The notes under the pieces were generated by a model. It worked only from the letters and a program-made list of their open reading frames with translations, was not told the origin of the DNA and did not search any database. Of a stretch of 64,000 nucleotides of DNA, positions 25,057 through 37,416 are shown in pieces. Source of the DNA: Druceiella hillmani (taxonomy: Eukaryota > Arthropoda > Insecta > Lepidoptera > Hepialidae); NCBI GenBank assembly GCA_039881145.1, contig JAYKKI010000148.1:193501-257500 (forward strand), read 5' to 3'. How positions within the stretch are numbered: the stretch's first letter is position 1; each line of letters starts with the position of its first letter. A program made the translations under genes and the position numbers.

Positions 25057-26114
25057 CATAGGAGAGAACGGCTTGGGGCAGGGGGAGAGAGGGGGGAGGG
25101 GACAAAGAGAAGTGCGTGAAGGAGAGGAAGCGGTTAGGGGAGGGGAAGGAGGAGAGGAGGGGAGGGTGGATGGGGATTTAAGAAGGAGGGGGAGGGGGAT
25201 TGGAAGGGGGGGAGGATGGATGAGAATTATAAAAGAAGGGGGAGGGGGATTGAAAGTGGAAGGGGAAGGGGTATAGGGGTAAGTAAGGGGATGGGGAAGG
25301 AAGGGGAGGGCAAGTGTGGGTAGGGGTGTGAACATGGGGTGAGGGGAGAGGGAGGGCGAGGGAATGGAGAGGGGGAGGGAAACGAAAAGGGACGGGGGAG
25401 GGCAAGGGGTGTGGTGGGGGAACGGGAAGAGGAGTAGAGGGAGAGGGGAAAGGGAAGGGGAGTAGAGGTGAAGGGTGAGGTGAGGGGAAGGGGGTGGTGA
25501 GAGGGTGAGGAAGGGGGATGTGAAGAGGAAGTGGAAGGTAAGGGAAAGGAGAAGTAAGGGGAAAGGAAAAGTGGAAGGGAACCGGAAGGGGAACCGGAAG
25601 GGAAGGGTAAGTGGAAGGGAAGGGGGAGCGTATGGGAAGGGGAAGGGGTCCGGAAGGGACGGGGAAGAGGGAACGGAATTGACGGGAAAGGGGAAGCGGA
25701 AGGGAAGGGGAAGGGGAGCGGAAGGGAAGGGGAAGGGGAGTGCAAGGGAAGGGGAAGGGACGGGGAAGGGAAGGTTGAGATCGAGGGAAGGGAAAGGTGA
25801 AGGGAAAGGAAAGGGGAAGGGGAAGGGAAAGAAGGAACGGAGAAGGGTGTGGTCAGGGTGTGAAGGGGGAGGCGAAGGGGTGGGTGAGGGGAGTACCGGG
25901 AAGGGGTATGTGAAAAGGGATATGGAGGTGCAGGTGAAGATGAGAAATGGGGAAGGGGAATAAGAAGGTGTAGTGGAAGGTGAAGGGGAAGTGTAAGGTG
26001 AAAGGGGGGCGAACGCGAAGGTGAACGCGAGAGCGGACGCGAAGGTGAATGGGAAGGCGAGACTGAAAAAGAAAGCAAAGGCAAAGGGAAAGGGACGGGG
26101 AAGAGAAAATAAAA
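25057..26114 (+). repeat. 1.06 kb polypurine tract (G/A on + strand)
   Basis: The plus strand is almost entirely G and A, with few pyrimidines over more than 1 kb. It is built from drifting GGGGAAGGGGA, GGAAGGGGAA and AGGGAAGGG-type units, often with G runs of three to five. Long open frames exist here on both strands, giving serine/proline/leucine-rich peptides on the minus strand and glycine/lysine/arginine/glutamate-rich ones on the plus strand. They are by-products of the base composition and should not be taken as genes. Such tracts can adopt triplex (H-DNA) or G-quadruplex forms. Confidence 0.95.
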
Positions 26115-26178
26115 TCGAATACTAAATCTAATACCATGAACCAAGCAATTTCACGTTTCTATGGGAAACTTTGAATAA

Positions 26179-26201
26179 ACCGAGCATCGCTCGGTCACCT
26201 G

Positions 26202-26202
<1 letters not shown>
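26179..26202 (+). other. GC hairpin followed by CTGG, candidate Helitron-type 3' end
   Basis: Seven-base stem ACCGAGC/GCTCGGT, loop ATC, then CAC and CTGG, then T and the TA array. This is the only strong GC hairpin near the element edge. Confidence 0.45.
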
Positions 26203-26205
<3 letters not shown>

Positions 26206-26295
<90 letters not shown>

Positions 26296-26301
26296 TATAT
26301 A
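26206..26301. repeat. TA microsatellite with GTA interruptions, right flank of the polypurine element
   Basis: About 96 bp of TA broken twice by ATGTAT. Confidence 0.95.
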
Positions 26302-26539
26302 AGTATTATCGTGGAGTTAGTCTCAGTGTTCAACGCTTATTTTTTCATTTTGAAATTGAAAATAATATTGTGTTCCAAATAATTTGGTAATAAAGTCAAT
26401 GAGGGAGATGTATATTTATAGGTGAAATATTTACATATTTTTTTTTATTCTGAATATACTTTGCTTTAGGCAATAATATGAAGAAATTCTTTGAAATATT
26501 TGGAAAACAAAATTAAAATGTGAGTTAATTTATCATTAA

Positions 26540-26960
26540 TATATAAATTACTTATGTAAAATTAATAGAAATTAACGAATGGTAGTATCTAATTTTCATA
26601 ATGATGTCAATATTTAACGAGATGTACACCCTTGTCTAAGCTCAAAATTTTCTCATTTCCTATATTAAAAGCGAAGTTATATACTTTCATATAAATAAGA
26701 CATCATAACTTTGAATCTATTAAAGTTCTGTTAACTGATAAGAAATTTCAGCGGAAGTACGAAACCACCATTTATTGTTATCTCAGTTCGTCAACCCCTG
26801 AATAATGTCGCCGCCCGCAGAGGCGCTGAAATCAGTCGCGCCAAGATAACAGCTCACTTAAGCATTTTCCGCTTAATATAATAAATTCGCCACTTATAAT
26901 AACTAATTTTCATTTACTGACGAAGTACCTCCATTAGCCATGTTTTTATATAGGTCAGTG
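26540..26960 (+). repeat. dispersed repeat, copy B, right part, with preserved core
   Basis: Resumes the alignment with copy A: ATAATGATGTCAATATTTAA at about 26599, then TTAACTGATAAGAAATTTCA, GGCGCCGCCCGC-type text (GTCGCCGCCCGCAGAGGCGC at 26807) and CAAGATAACAGCTCACTTAA at 26840, then GCATTTTCCGC. The core at 26731-26872 closely matches 13059-13222, with a deletion of about 16 bases near its start relative to copy A. Confidence 0.6.
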
Positions 26961-28143
26961 TTTGCGAGTATTTGAAAAATAACCGAATAAAACAAGTAAC
27001 ACACGCAAAATTAATAGGAAGATAGAATCTGTGTATTGAAATATGAAATATTTATAATTTCGTCATATTTATCTGTCTGTCCGTTTATCGCAGTGACTAC
27101 AGTTTTACAGATCGTAGGGATAAATAAAACTGAAGTGTCCCGTTATAATTTGTAAATTTTCAGCTTCTGATTACTTTTACGTTTTCATATTCACTTGTTA
27201 CCCTATAAATAAATATAATGTTAAAAATGTTTTTCTGTCAGCCTGTTGCTTATATGAATGAATGGATTTATGTCGAAATCTACTGACATTATTATAATTA
27301 TTTTTGTTGGAATAAAATGGTTGTCCGACACGTTTGTCTTTCAAAAGTATAGCAAAACAAATAAAAAAGAATTAGGGTGGTATGTGAAGAAATTCTTTAC
27401 TTTTTTGTTTTTATTTTATATATACCGTAAATAATTAACCACACAAATAACTAATCAATTTTATTTAAAATGGTGTAAATTAATCTCGCCATTAACTGCT
27501 TTTTAATTTTGATTTTAATTATGTTGGGTGATTAAGATTATTTAAACGTTAATTCTCAATATCTGCTTAATTATTTTGTAAAGAATTTAAACATATTTTT
27601 TATAATTATAATGCCAAATTATGGTTTGCCTATATAAAATTATTTGAAAAAGAGAAATACCAATTAAGTCATTTGCAGGAATATGTTTATAAAGTTCTGT
27701 TAATGTATATAAATTCTCAGTGCACTTTTCTCACTGTACTAATTTGTATCAATCTTAACTCTTTGTACTTGGTTAAAAACTAAACAAAGGACAGAGATAA
27801 AAAAAAACTAAAATAAAGTCAGTACGAATATTTGCATAACTTAATTTTTACTTCAGACAACGGTCAAATTAAAATTACAAAGTGTAAAGAGTAATATGTA
27901 AAAGTTTCAAGACACAACAGCAACACGTAACATGTGAAATTCAGTACTCGGAAAAATATATTTTCTGATTTCATTAAATCTTTAGTTCCATGTAGATCAT
28001 ACTTTAAGTCTTAAAAAAAATCAAATTATTCTTACTATGCAATTTGTTATTAATGTGATTAAAAGTTAAAAGTTTTTTGGATTTATCCAAAATTTAGGAC
28101 CAAAACCAAACCAAAGGATGAAAGTTTCAATCGGAATCTGCAT

Positions 28144-28197
28144 ATTACGGCTTATATCTATATATCAACATAGAGATATATTGATATGAGCCATAAT
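28144..28197. repeat. 22 bp imperfect inverted repeat
   Basis: Arms 28144-28165 and 28176-28197 pair with three mismatches around a 10-base spacer. Confidence 0.7.
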
Positions 28198-29577
28198 ACG
28201 CACAATTTAAAGAAAAATACTAACCTCATTATTTGAAATATAATTTCACATGTAGAGTCCAACATGGTCCATATTTTAATAATTTTTATTTAAATTTATA
28301 AAATTGTGTTTGTTTCGTTTTTCCGATGTCATATTATAAAAATGTTACATATTAAATTTGACATTGTTTCGTATATTTCCTTCAAATTTCAATAGCTAAA
28401 TAATTTTTAATATATGTTTTCAATAACTTCAAAATATATATGATCTATAATCAAAAATATGTACTTATAAAGACTATAACTTCAGTTTTAAATTAGTATA
28501 AATATATATATACATATATATTATTTTTGGATAGATAATTTAATTTTTGGAAGCCATTTTTACCAAAACTAAGCGCTAAATATTGTTTTCTTTTCAAAAT
28601 GTTAATATTACATAATTTTGCATTAACTTGATAAATGTTTTTATTTCCTCTCAAAATTTTAATATGACCTTGTTTTAAATTTATTTAGCTATTTAGCTAA
28701 ATTGCTCCAAAAGATCCGGCGAATTAGATTTGCAAGAGGTATATATGAAACAAACTGTATTTCACTAACATATGAAACACAGTTATCTATTACACAAATT
28801 ATGAAATAAACGCTTTTTTGCCTTGAAATTCACTCCACAGACTTTTGAAGACAATGAACATTTGTAATCACTCAAAAATCACAGCTCGAAATTCGTTTAG
28901 TCAATCTGGCATATTAAAATTCTTTGCTGAAAATCTCTACTCTATGCAACTGTTTGATCACACATTATTATGTATTTGACATTGACAAAATTAAAGTAAA
29001 CAATGAATCTTTTAATGTATTTGAAATATATAATTTTACGTATTTGTAATATCTATTCTAAACAAATGTTATCTTTCTGCATTCCTCCTCCATATAAACT
29101 TTAACTATTCCAAATCTTACACTCCTTATGCGCAATATGCCTAAAAAGGGATACAAATAAAGTTTTCTTTTCGAGTATTAGTGTAGATTTCGTGGTAATT
29201 TTAAGTAAAATAAATATCCCATTATTATTTTTAAACCTTTAATACAAGTATATTATATAAAGAAGTAAGTTAACGGTCGAATTTCTTTTCATTCAGCGTT
29301 TCCTTTTTGTAAAAGGTCTTTAGAAGGTTTCGTTATTTTATTGAAATTTCGGATCAATGAAACTGGAAAGCCTTGTGAATGCTTTTGTACCTTTGAATTT
29401 TTTGTATTGAGTATTTTCTGATGGCATTTTTTAACTGTGTTCGGCTTTATCCCAGATTTCGAAATAATATAACAGAGGTAACCAAATTATTTTCGTAGAA
29501 ATTTATATCGAAATTTTAATTCATCTTATTACTAACTTATCATAAATTTATTTTTCTTGTTTTTTTATGAACCACAT

Positions 29578-29630
29578 GTGTATGCGTGTGTGCATGCGTA
29601 CGTGCAAGCGTACGTGCAAGCGTACGTGTG
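29578..29630. repeat. alternating purine-pyrimidine patch
   Basis: GTGTATGCGTGTGTGCATGC followed by three GTACGTGCAAGC-like words. Alternating purine-pyrimidine DNA of this kind can favour Z-DNA. Confidence 0.75.
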
Positions 29631-30254
29631 TGCATGAATTTAATCTACCAGGATGTAAATTACGGGAAAATTAAGATAAATGCAGTTTTTGTTGTTTTCA
29701 TTTCTTTAATCACCAATTTTTTTTCATAATAAAATATAGAAACACTACCTATGAAATTTTTAAGTCTTATTTTGCTTAATATTCACTAAAAATCATTTAT
29801 GTTAGCAAATAGCAAGTAGACTTAATCTCATCCGACTGGTATTCAGTATGAGTCTTGATTTAAAAAAAATATAATATTTTAACTTTACCACTATTATAAA
29901 TTTAATATCAATGAAGAAACTTTCTAAATCATTTCGGAAATAAATTATCAATTTGAATGAACATAATTTATAATAATGTTAATAACAAATTAAACTCTTT
30001 TTAAAAACGAATTATTTGGTAATGCATTAACGTATTTAGTCTGTTTTTAAAAATTATGAGCAATATCATAATTATGTGTATCACGTCAACATCCGACATA
30101 TCAGAAGAAAATTTCTGTTGGATAATTTGTTATGTCTTTCGTTGTCTCAGTCAACAAAGGTATGATCAACTTGATTGGCATTTCCTGAAAATGTCTTATC
30201 CCGTGCTACTGTACAGCTATTATTAATATAATTGGATTATTGAATTCAGATATG

Positions 30255-30960
30255 GTTGTACTCAATGGTAATTTGCGTGAGGGAAGCCCGTCAACAGTGA
30301 CCACTAAAAGCAACTTCAATGATCTGTGGTTTATAGTAAAAACTGACAAAATAGAGAAAGAGATCGAGAAGATTTTTGCTAGACTGGTGCCCATAATTTG
30401 ACCGAAGATGTTCTGTTCCGACTTTAGAAAAATACGACGAAGGTTACCCAAATGCTGTATTCGATATTACCTCGGGGATGAAAGTTGAGTATATTATTGC
30501 GAACCAGAGACTAAGATGCTATTTGCTTCTGCCTATATAAATGAAGTGAAGACTGTGGACCGGAAATAAATTGTTTCCTCGTTCTTGGGACGGACAGGTT
30601 ATTATCCAGCGATTGGTATGGAAAATAAGAGAATAATTATCGCAAACTGATATACCATCAATTACCTGTTGTTTGAAAAAGTTCGATAGCAACGTCCTCG
30701 TATTAATATTTTCCATCGTCATCACAGCGTCTCTGTACAATCAGTCAAATGAACAACAAATATATGGCTACATCGGATGTAATTACTATTGACCATCTGC
30801 CATATAACCCCGATCTAGTATCATTCGGTTTCTTTTTACTCACAAGAATTAAAGATAGCATGAAAGAACTGCGAGGATATAATTTCCCAAGAAGCGGTGG
30901 CTGTTTCCCAGAATATCGTGAAAACACATAGAAGAAAGAATAAGCCGAATGCCAATTTCA
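30255..30960 (+). pseudogene. mariner (SETMAR-like) transposase, degenerate
   Basis: Plus-strand motifs appear in the order of a mariner transposase, in different frames. REGSPSTVTTKSNFNDL near 30275-30325 is the linker after the first helix-turn-helix. HNLTED near 30393-30410 corresponds to the WVPHxL box. KYDEGYPNAVFDI near 30429-30467 leads to GDES-stop-VYYCEPETK near 30475-30510, with the first catalytic aspartate retained and the tryptophan after GDES turned into a stop. Then SFLGRTGYYPAI near 30580-30615, and finally DHLPYNPDLVSFGFFLLTRI near 30791-30850, where the third catalytic aspartate of the usual PSD/PCD-F motif is glycine. KDSMKELRGYNF follows. Several frameshifts and stops are present. 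No inverted ends found; AAACTTTCAGTGTCACCTCT at 31060-31079 resembles a mariner end but has no partner. Confidence 0.82.
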
Positions 30961-32454
30961 GTGGTACTATTGAATAAAATGATGCATAGCCACGAAAACT
31001 ATTCTTAAAAACAATAAATAAATTACAAACTTCATAGTTGATTCATTTTTTTGGACTAAAAACTTTCAGTGTCACCTCTCGTCTTATAAAGTTAAATGGA
31101 AATGTTATTCAGCACTTTTTACAATGTTGGTCAAAGGAAGGTCATGTCCTTTTCGGTACAATATATTGTAATGAAAAAATAAACAAAAAAGGCAAGCTAG
31201 ATTTATCGACTTATGATAGATACTTTTGTGCATATACTTATTAATTTCCTTTTTACTCCCAGCAGCGCAAAACGCCTTCAGTTTTCATTGCTATTCCCTG
31301 GGGTAATTTGCAACGGTTTTTGCCTCAGACAAACCTATCTACTCTCTATTTTCCTTCAATTTCTATCTTACACACCAATTAAATTTGAATGTCCTCAAAT
31401 TCTATTTTTTTCCACCAAGAAAATCCGAATTTTCGTCTTTCTACGCGATGGAATCATATTCTTTGCAGTAATTACACGTAAAGGTATCCAGGTGAGCTTT
31501 TATCATGAGGCGTTCTAAAAATATGCCAGATCTATATCTCCATCTATCGCAGTGATTTTTGTTTCACCTTATTTTATAAAGTAAAGGTTTGAGTTTATAA
31601 TATTATTTGGCCAGAATAAATAAAAAATTATTTTGATATGTTAATTTTGACTACGCGTTTAATAATTTTTTTTTTGTATTTTGTTTCAAATTTCAGCTAC
31701 ATAAGGGAAAATATTTTGACCAATAATTTGAAGACCATGATGTTTGAATAGAAAGTAATTTGGTAAAGAACTTTTTGTTTTCTTATTGAGCTCTTTGGGT
31801 GCCAATCCTGTTTAGTTTACAAAACTATTCTGTTGTTCAAAAATTCAGATTTTTATCTACTTATCAATTAATTCCTATTCCAATTATTTAATTGTGAATA
31901 ATGAATTTCTACAAAAATTAACGCCAAATATATTCAAATTAATTCCTATTTATTGAAAAGAGCTTCAAAGTAAATTTTCACCAAGTTCATATCAGATACA
32001 AATTTGTTTACAATATCTGTCTCATATTATATGTAAACTTTTCATGAAAATACCTAAGCGTGAAAATGTTTTTCCAGTATCATATTATTTTAACCTAAAA
32101 TGGAAATATTGAATCAAATGGAAATTTTCTCATCACTAGAATGCGGTATTCATTATTACTGGAAGTGAATGTCAGATTTTATTACTTGGTATTAAAGTCA
32201 CGACTTCATATCTAGAGTAGATGAAATCTTCGAAGGGTAATATTTCATTCCTGTCCAGCTACTGTTAGCGGTCGAAGAAAGGATTTAAATATTTATGAGT
32301 TACGGTCAATGGCTATAAGACAACCAGTATTCCATTTATTTTCTCATGAGATGTTGTTATGAAAGAAAAAAACATATTACAGATGAAACTTAGGCGGGAA
32401 ACTTTTCGCACTTTAATTAAAATTGGATGAATATATTATTTATCATATTTATTC
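30961..32454. other. no gene identified
   Basis: A 101-codon plus frame at 31213-31518 gives a phenylalanine-rich peptide with no motif and is likely chance in T-rich DNA. The word CCATCTATCGCAGTGATTTT near 31540 resembles text at 27075 and 16060, hinting at a further low-copy repeat. Nothing else is visible. Confidence 0.4.
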
Positions 32455-32545
32455 AATGTACCAAATCATGTACTTTCCTGATTTTAAATGATGTACTTTC
32501 TTGATTTTGTTGATGTACCAAATCATATACTTTCCTGATTTTAAC
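32455..32545 (+). repeat. short tandem repeat, three copies of an 18-base phrase
   Basis: ATGTACTTTCCTGATTTT, ATGTACTTTCTTGATTTT and ATATACTTTCCTGATTTT occur in succession, and TGTACCAAATCAT occurs twice in the same stretch. Confidence 0.8.
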
Positions 32546-35500
32546 ACCAACTACTAATTTAGCCAGTCAAAGTTATATTTAAAGTCAATAATTGTTGTAC
32601 AACATTACCTTGTAGAGTAGACGAGTCGTGACGATTTAAAAAAAAATGTCTTATGACGTAATGCGGTTATTAGGTCCACGGATATAACTCACTTGAAAAC
32701 TTAGCGCTTATCGTTATTAACTGAGCGCACTTCCGCCTATCTTTGCCTGATAATTAAATTATCTGGAACTTACGGCAACCTAGAAGAGCACCCAACTTGT
32801 AACTGAAACTTTATTAGATAACTCAATAGCATTCATTGAAATGCACAGTATTCATATAATTTCATTATTCATATGAAATACAATCATTTTTCGTACTTAC
32901 GCAAAAATGCGATATGCAAAAATGATAATTTATTAATGTAATATTTAGGAGACTTATTTTATCTTATTTCTCCTATTCCAGAAAACTTTGAAATGCATAC
33001 GTAATAGTTAGGGCTTTTAATTGGAATTACTAATACATTTAACGAACCTATCATGTACGGAAAACATTTGCAGTACGGGGATTTCGTTCATGCGAACATA
33101 AAATACATAAACATTTAGATGTTTAAGAGTTCATAATCTAAGAAACAATTCCTGAATAATGATAGATAAATATTATTTTCACGATTTCTTGTGATAACTT
33201 TTACAGCCGTAAGATAACTTTTACAGCCGTAGAACTTGGTTTACTTATAATTATTTATTTTATGTATAAACGCAAGTTGACTGAAACAATTGTGCGTTGA
33301 AGTGCTTACGAAACTTAATATATATCTTTTTAATTTTCTATATACATGATTGAAAATTGTGAGAACATACAGGCACAGCGTCAAATAATTTGGAAGTTTA
33401 TGTATGGGAAAGGCAACGTTGTATAGAGTATTATTGTTGTATAGAATATTTAACTGGAAATTTTTTATGGAATTTTATACACCTTTTCCAGACGTTCACT
33501 CGATTACAAACGAAATTTTCTTCACCAATTTCAACGTATCTAATTACTTTAAAACGTTTTAAAATATTTTTCTAGGCATTACATAATTCTATATTTTTCT
33601 ATACATTACATATTACAATCTAGCTCTTCGATTTCATCACAAAATGAAAAAACACAGAACAGTCTCAAAATGAAAAAGTTATAATACAGTAACATACTCA
33701 TACGGGCGGATGGATGAATATGGCGTGATTATAAGGGTTCAGTTTTGTTTGAGGATGCCCATATACAAATACATATATAAGTACGTACACACAACTCTAT
33801 AAAGATAATGTAAGGTATGCGCTCGAGTTTTCTTAAATCTCTAACTTTAATAGATTTGACGCTTATGAAAAGGTGGGATCGGGCTACTTCTTTGTAAATA
33901 ATACCCTATCTAAGTATATAACATCTATATACGGACTAAAATTAGTAAATGATGTTTAATGATATCAAATAGAAATTGAGTTAATTGTGTGAGTTTTCTT
34001 ATTTTGAATATATTTAAGAGGTCTTTATCCTGCAAAATATATCCATGAGAAACTTTCGTGTTTATTTTTTTCATTTACAGCCAAATAAAATAAAATATAT
34101 TGGAAAATTTTAGTTTAAATTTCCTTCGAATAATAATTGACCACAACAAGTGAAGAAATGAAAAACTTTACATATAAACTGTACGAAATATAACCAATGC
34201 ATATTCAATTACAATTATACTGCACCAGTTCTAAAAAAACATTCTAATCGATTTAATGTAAGTTTAATTATAATCAATCCTTCAAATAATTTATATGACC
34301 CTTCATGTAACCACAATATCAATTTTGTCCATTTATACACCCCGCGTAAGTTTAATAAAGCTATTTGCGTTATCAACAAACAAATCAAAGTAATTTCCGA
34401 CCTATTGGCGCTGTTGTTGTGCAAGTAAAACGATATTAAGGAAGAGGGAAGATATGTAGGTATCGTGAGTCATTAGGTACAATAATTGGGGCAGTGGTGG
34501 TCACTATGGGAGACGAGAGCTTTGGTAGACTGGTTAATGGTAAATTTAGTAATGTAACTTATTTATATTTAGATAGTCTTATTTTTTATGGACGCTGCCA
34601 CTGTGTGTTTTAGTTTACCTGTTTTTCATGAAAAAATGTCTGCTTCCCTAATAAGTTTTAGTTTTATAAGATAAAATGAAGACTACTTTTTTACTACAAA
34701 ATTAGAATAGGTGTTTTCTCCATTAGACATTAATTCATACATGTTTCAAGTCAATTTCAAATTTTATTGATTTATAAAAAGGAAGTTTTACAAAGTATTA
34801 TTTATGATTTTCCATATTCCCTTTTATTAGTTGGAAAAAATTGCTATATTATTTATTTATTAGGTAATTATTTATATATTAACTTTTCTTTGTATACCTT
34901 TTTATTCAAACATTATTTGGTATCGCCTTGTTCTATTTTCTTTGATAAAAGTGTTAAAAAAGTGCATAATAAGTGCTGAGGGTAAATTTGTCTCAAATCA
35001 ATTTTCTAAGTGGTAAATTGAATATGATTTTAATGGAAATTCGATAGTCGTAAATCCGGAAGCAATGTCAAGTGAAAAATATCAAGAAATTCTACATAAA
35101 CGCAGCAAAGTGAAATCTTATACCGTTTTCCTTCTTAATTCTTTTTACTTTTATTACTAAAATTTTTTATTAACCTAAAAATTCATGGCAAATAATAAAA
35201 ATTACCTTCATAGCTTTGACCTTAATATTTTTATTAATTAAAAATTATAATTATAGGTAAATACCATTTATTTTAATGCAATTTTATATTATGCTCGTTG
35301 GTGCCTACTGGCGTAGACCCTATTTAGACAAGTTATAAGTATATACATATATATACGACTGTGGGTTTTCAGAAATGCAAATTTAAAATTTTCGGTTAAT
35401 ATTTTTAAATTTAAAATTACTACACCAAAATGATGGACGAATAATACAACTTTTGACGCCGCCCTGATAGTTCCCTTTATATATTTTTAAATATTACCTG

Positions 35501-37416
35501 TAAAAATTGACATATTATAACATCGGAAACAGGGCGTAAATTAGTTCTTGTAAAATATAAACCTTGAGGGAAGATGATTTATTTGCTATGATTCACTTTC
35601 TTCCAGAAAGAAAATACAGCATATAATACTTCATAAACTATGTTTGTACTGAGTGTTGTGAAAATCTCTCTGTAATTGAATAACAACCTAAAAACATTTT
35701 TCGTGATAATCGTTCTAGGTTACCTAATCAAATAACAAATATGTTACATTCAGAAAAACAAACACAGATACAAACAAGAGATACAAACATTTCTTCCAAT
35801 GTTGATAATTTGATTTAAATTAATTAATTGAAATTCTCAAATTACATTTTTTGGTTTGAACCGTTAATTGTATACAATCTTAATGCTGTGAAAATTTGTA
35901 GTATGCATATCAAACTGAATTATATTGTAAATGCTTCAAATTTGTGTATAAATAAATATCTTATGATAGGCTCATAGACATATAAATCAAAATTTGATTA
36001 AATACAACATTTAATAATTTACTGAATATGAAGGGCAGAAGTATAAATTTTAAAAAATAATGTTGCATGAGTTTTGTACCTTCTGTGTATAATTGCAATA
36101 TATATTATATTACTATAACCGTGCTATAAAATGTAAGAACCGATCAAGAAGCTCAGCTTTCAAATTTCCAAGTATATTAAAAACCGCGCTATCCAGCTAT
36201 GATCGTGAAATAGTAGGAAATAAATGCCGGGTAGTATACATATGAATTTACAAGACAAGAAGAGCTGGACAACAATCGTTTAAACATTATATTAGTTTCA
36301 AAATCAAACGGATCAGTTGCACGTATAGAGAGATTATAATATTTGTCCATAATTTATTGATATTTGTTTTTCTTTCACAAAAAATAAAATTTTTACAGTG
36401 CTAGTGAAGTTAGATTTATTCACTGAAAGTACCGACAATGATTATTTTCATCACTTTGATATTTAGAGGATAAGGCAGTAAAAAATTATTTTTAAGTTTA
36501 TGATGTGTAATGACCTAAAGCATAACATATTTAAAAAAGAGGTTGCGTTGCACAGATATGATGATAAGAAAAGAACAAAAATGTTTATCGAGAATCATTA
36601 TTAGTTTATGAGAGTACATTATACTTAACACTAAATGATTTTACACAATTTAAGTATATAAATTTAAAAGATTATGTTTCGATATAGAACTAACTTTCCC
36701 CTGATAATTGGCCTCACGCGATTATTCGCAAATCAAAATTGTTAAACAAATCAAATTGGACACGCTAGGTTTGTCACAGTTGTTAGAAATAAACAAGCAT
36801 GCAATCTAAAGCAGAAAATTAATTTCCTTTTAAATCCTTTCTAGCTGTATTAATATAACTTTACCGAGTTTAACATAAACAACCGCTATGATTTTATATA
36901 CTTTCGAACGCATTCAATCATTTCCTTGACTTAGTTTCGATACGGACAGACTTACAATCGTAACTGGTCAACACGACTAGAACAAATTAAAAACTGTTTT
37001 CCTCTTTTCTTTTTATAAACTCCGTAGCTTATTCTGTAGGAATGTCACTTTCGTTACAGCTTTCGTTACATCCAAATGCACATAAAATTAAATTTTAAGT
37101 ATAAGTTAGATAAGGTAGTAAGTATTAGGTACAAATATTAAAATCGTATTTGTTTTAATGTTTATCTGTGGGTTTTTGTTGCATCAAAATAATTTAAATT
37201 TTCATGGGAATTATGCCAATAGGGTGACTTTATACATAAATAATAATAAAAATAGAAAGTTAACACAGAGGTAAAATGAGGGATAGAGAGAGGGAGAGAA
37301 AGATGTAGTTTTATGAGAGTTTTTATAATGCTGCGTACATATAGGTGGAACGTATCATACAATGTAACACGCAATTAAATAATTTGCCGTCCACATTGCT
37401 GCAATGTAATGTGCAA
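32546..37416. other. AT-rich DNA, no gene seen
   Basis: Almost 5 kb without recognisable coding. A segment at about 32690-32760 (GCGCACTTCCGCCTATC) is faintly like the end of the GATAAG-core repeat. A 19-base phrase, GATAACTTTTACAGCCGTA, is duplicated in tandem at 33193-33211 and 33213-33231. GAGA-rich text at 37275-37300 is low complexity. Confidence 0.5.

Larger units (their letters stand above)
24853..26205 (+). mobile_element. TA-flanked nonautonomous element, possibly Helitron-like
   Basis: The head reads GTAAATGGTTTCTCCGAAAC then GGCTCTAACGATTTCGCTGA, a sequence style I associate with dispersed elements in insect genomes. The tail after the polypurine tract is GGGAAACTTTGAATAA, then a hairpin ACCGAGC-ATC-GCTCGGT at 26179-26195, then CACCTGG. 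A short GC hairpin a few bases before CTRR (CTGG at 26199-26202, followed by T) is how Helitrons end. The hairpin is 3 bases from CTGG, closer than usual, and I see no matching TC start, so the Helitron call is an inference. TA arrays bound both sides, and the whole block interrupts copy B of the dispersed repeat. That shows it was inserted. Confidence 0.5.
26961..30200. other. AT-rich DNA, no gene seen
   Basis: Over 3 kb without a motif-bearing frame. It holds the imperfect palindrome at 28144-28197 and a TACGTGCAAGCG low-complexity patch at 29578-29630. Confidence 0.6.

Noticed and set aside
25027..26144. Long open frames on both strands, up to 305 codons, giving serine/proline-rich or glycine/lysine/glutamate-rich proteins.
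   Set aside because: They follow from the G/A-only composition, overlap in many frames and have no domain. Stops (TAA, TGA, TAG) are rare in a polypyrimidine strand.
31213..31518. 101-codon plus frame rich in Phe and Leu.
   Set aside because: Lies in T-rich DNA, no motif, no family resemblance.
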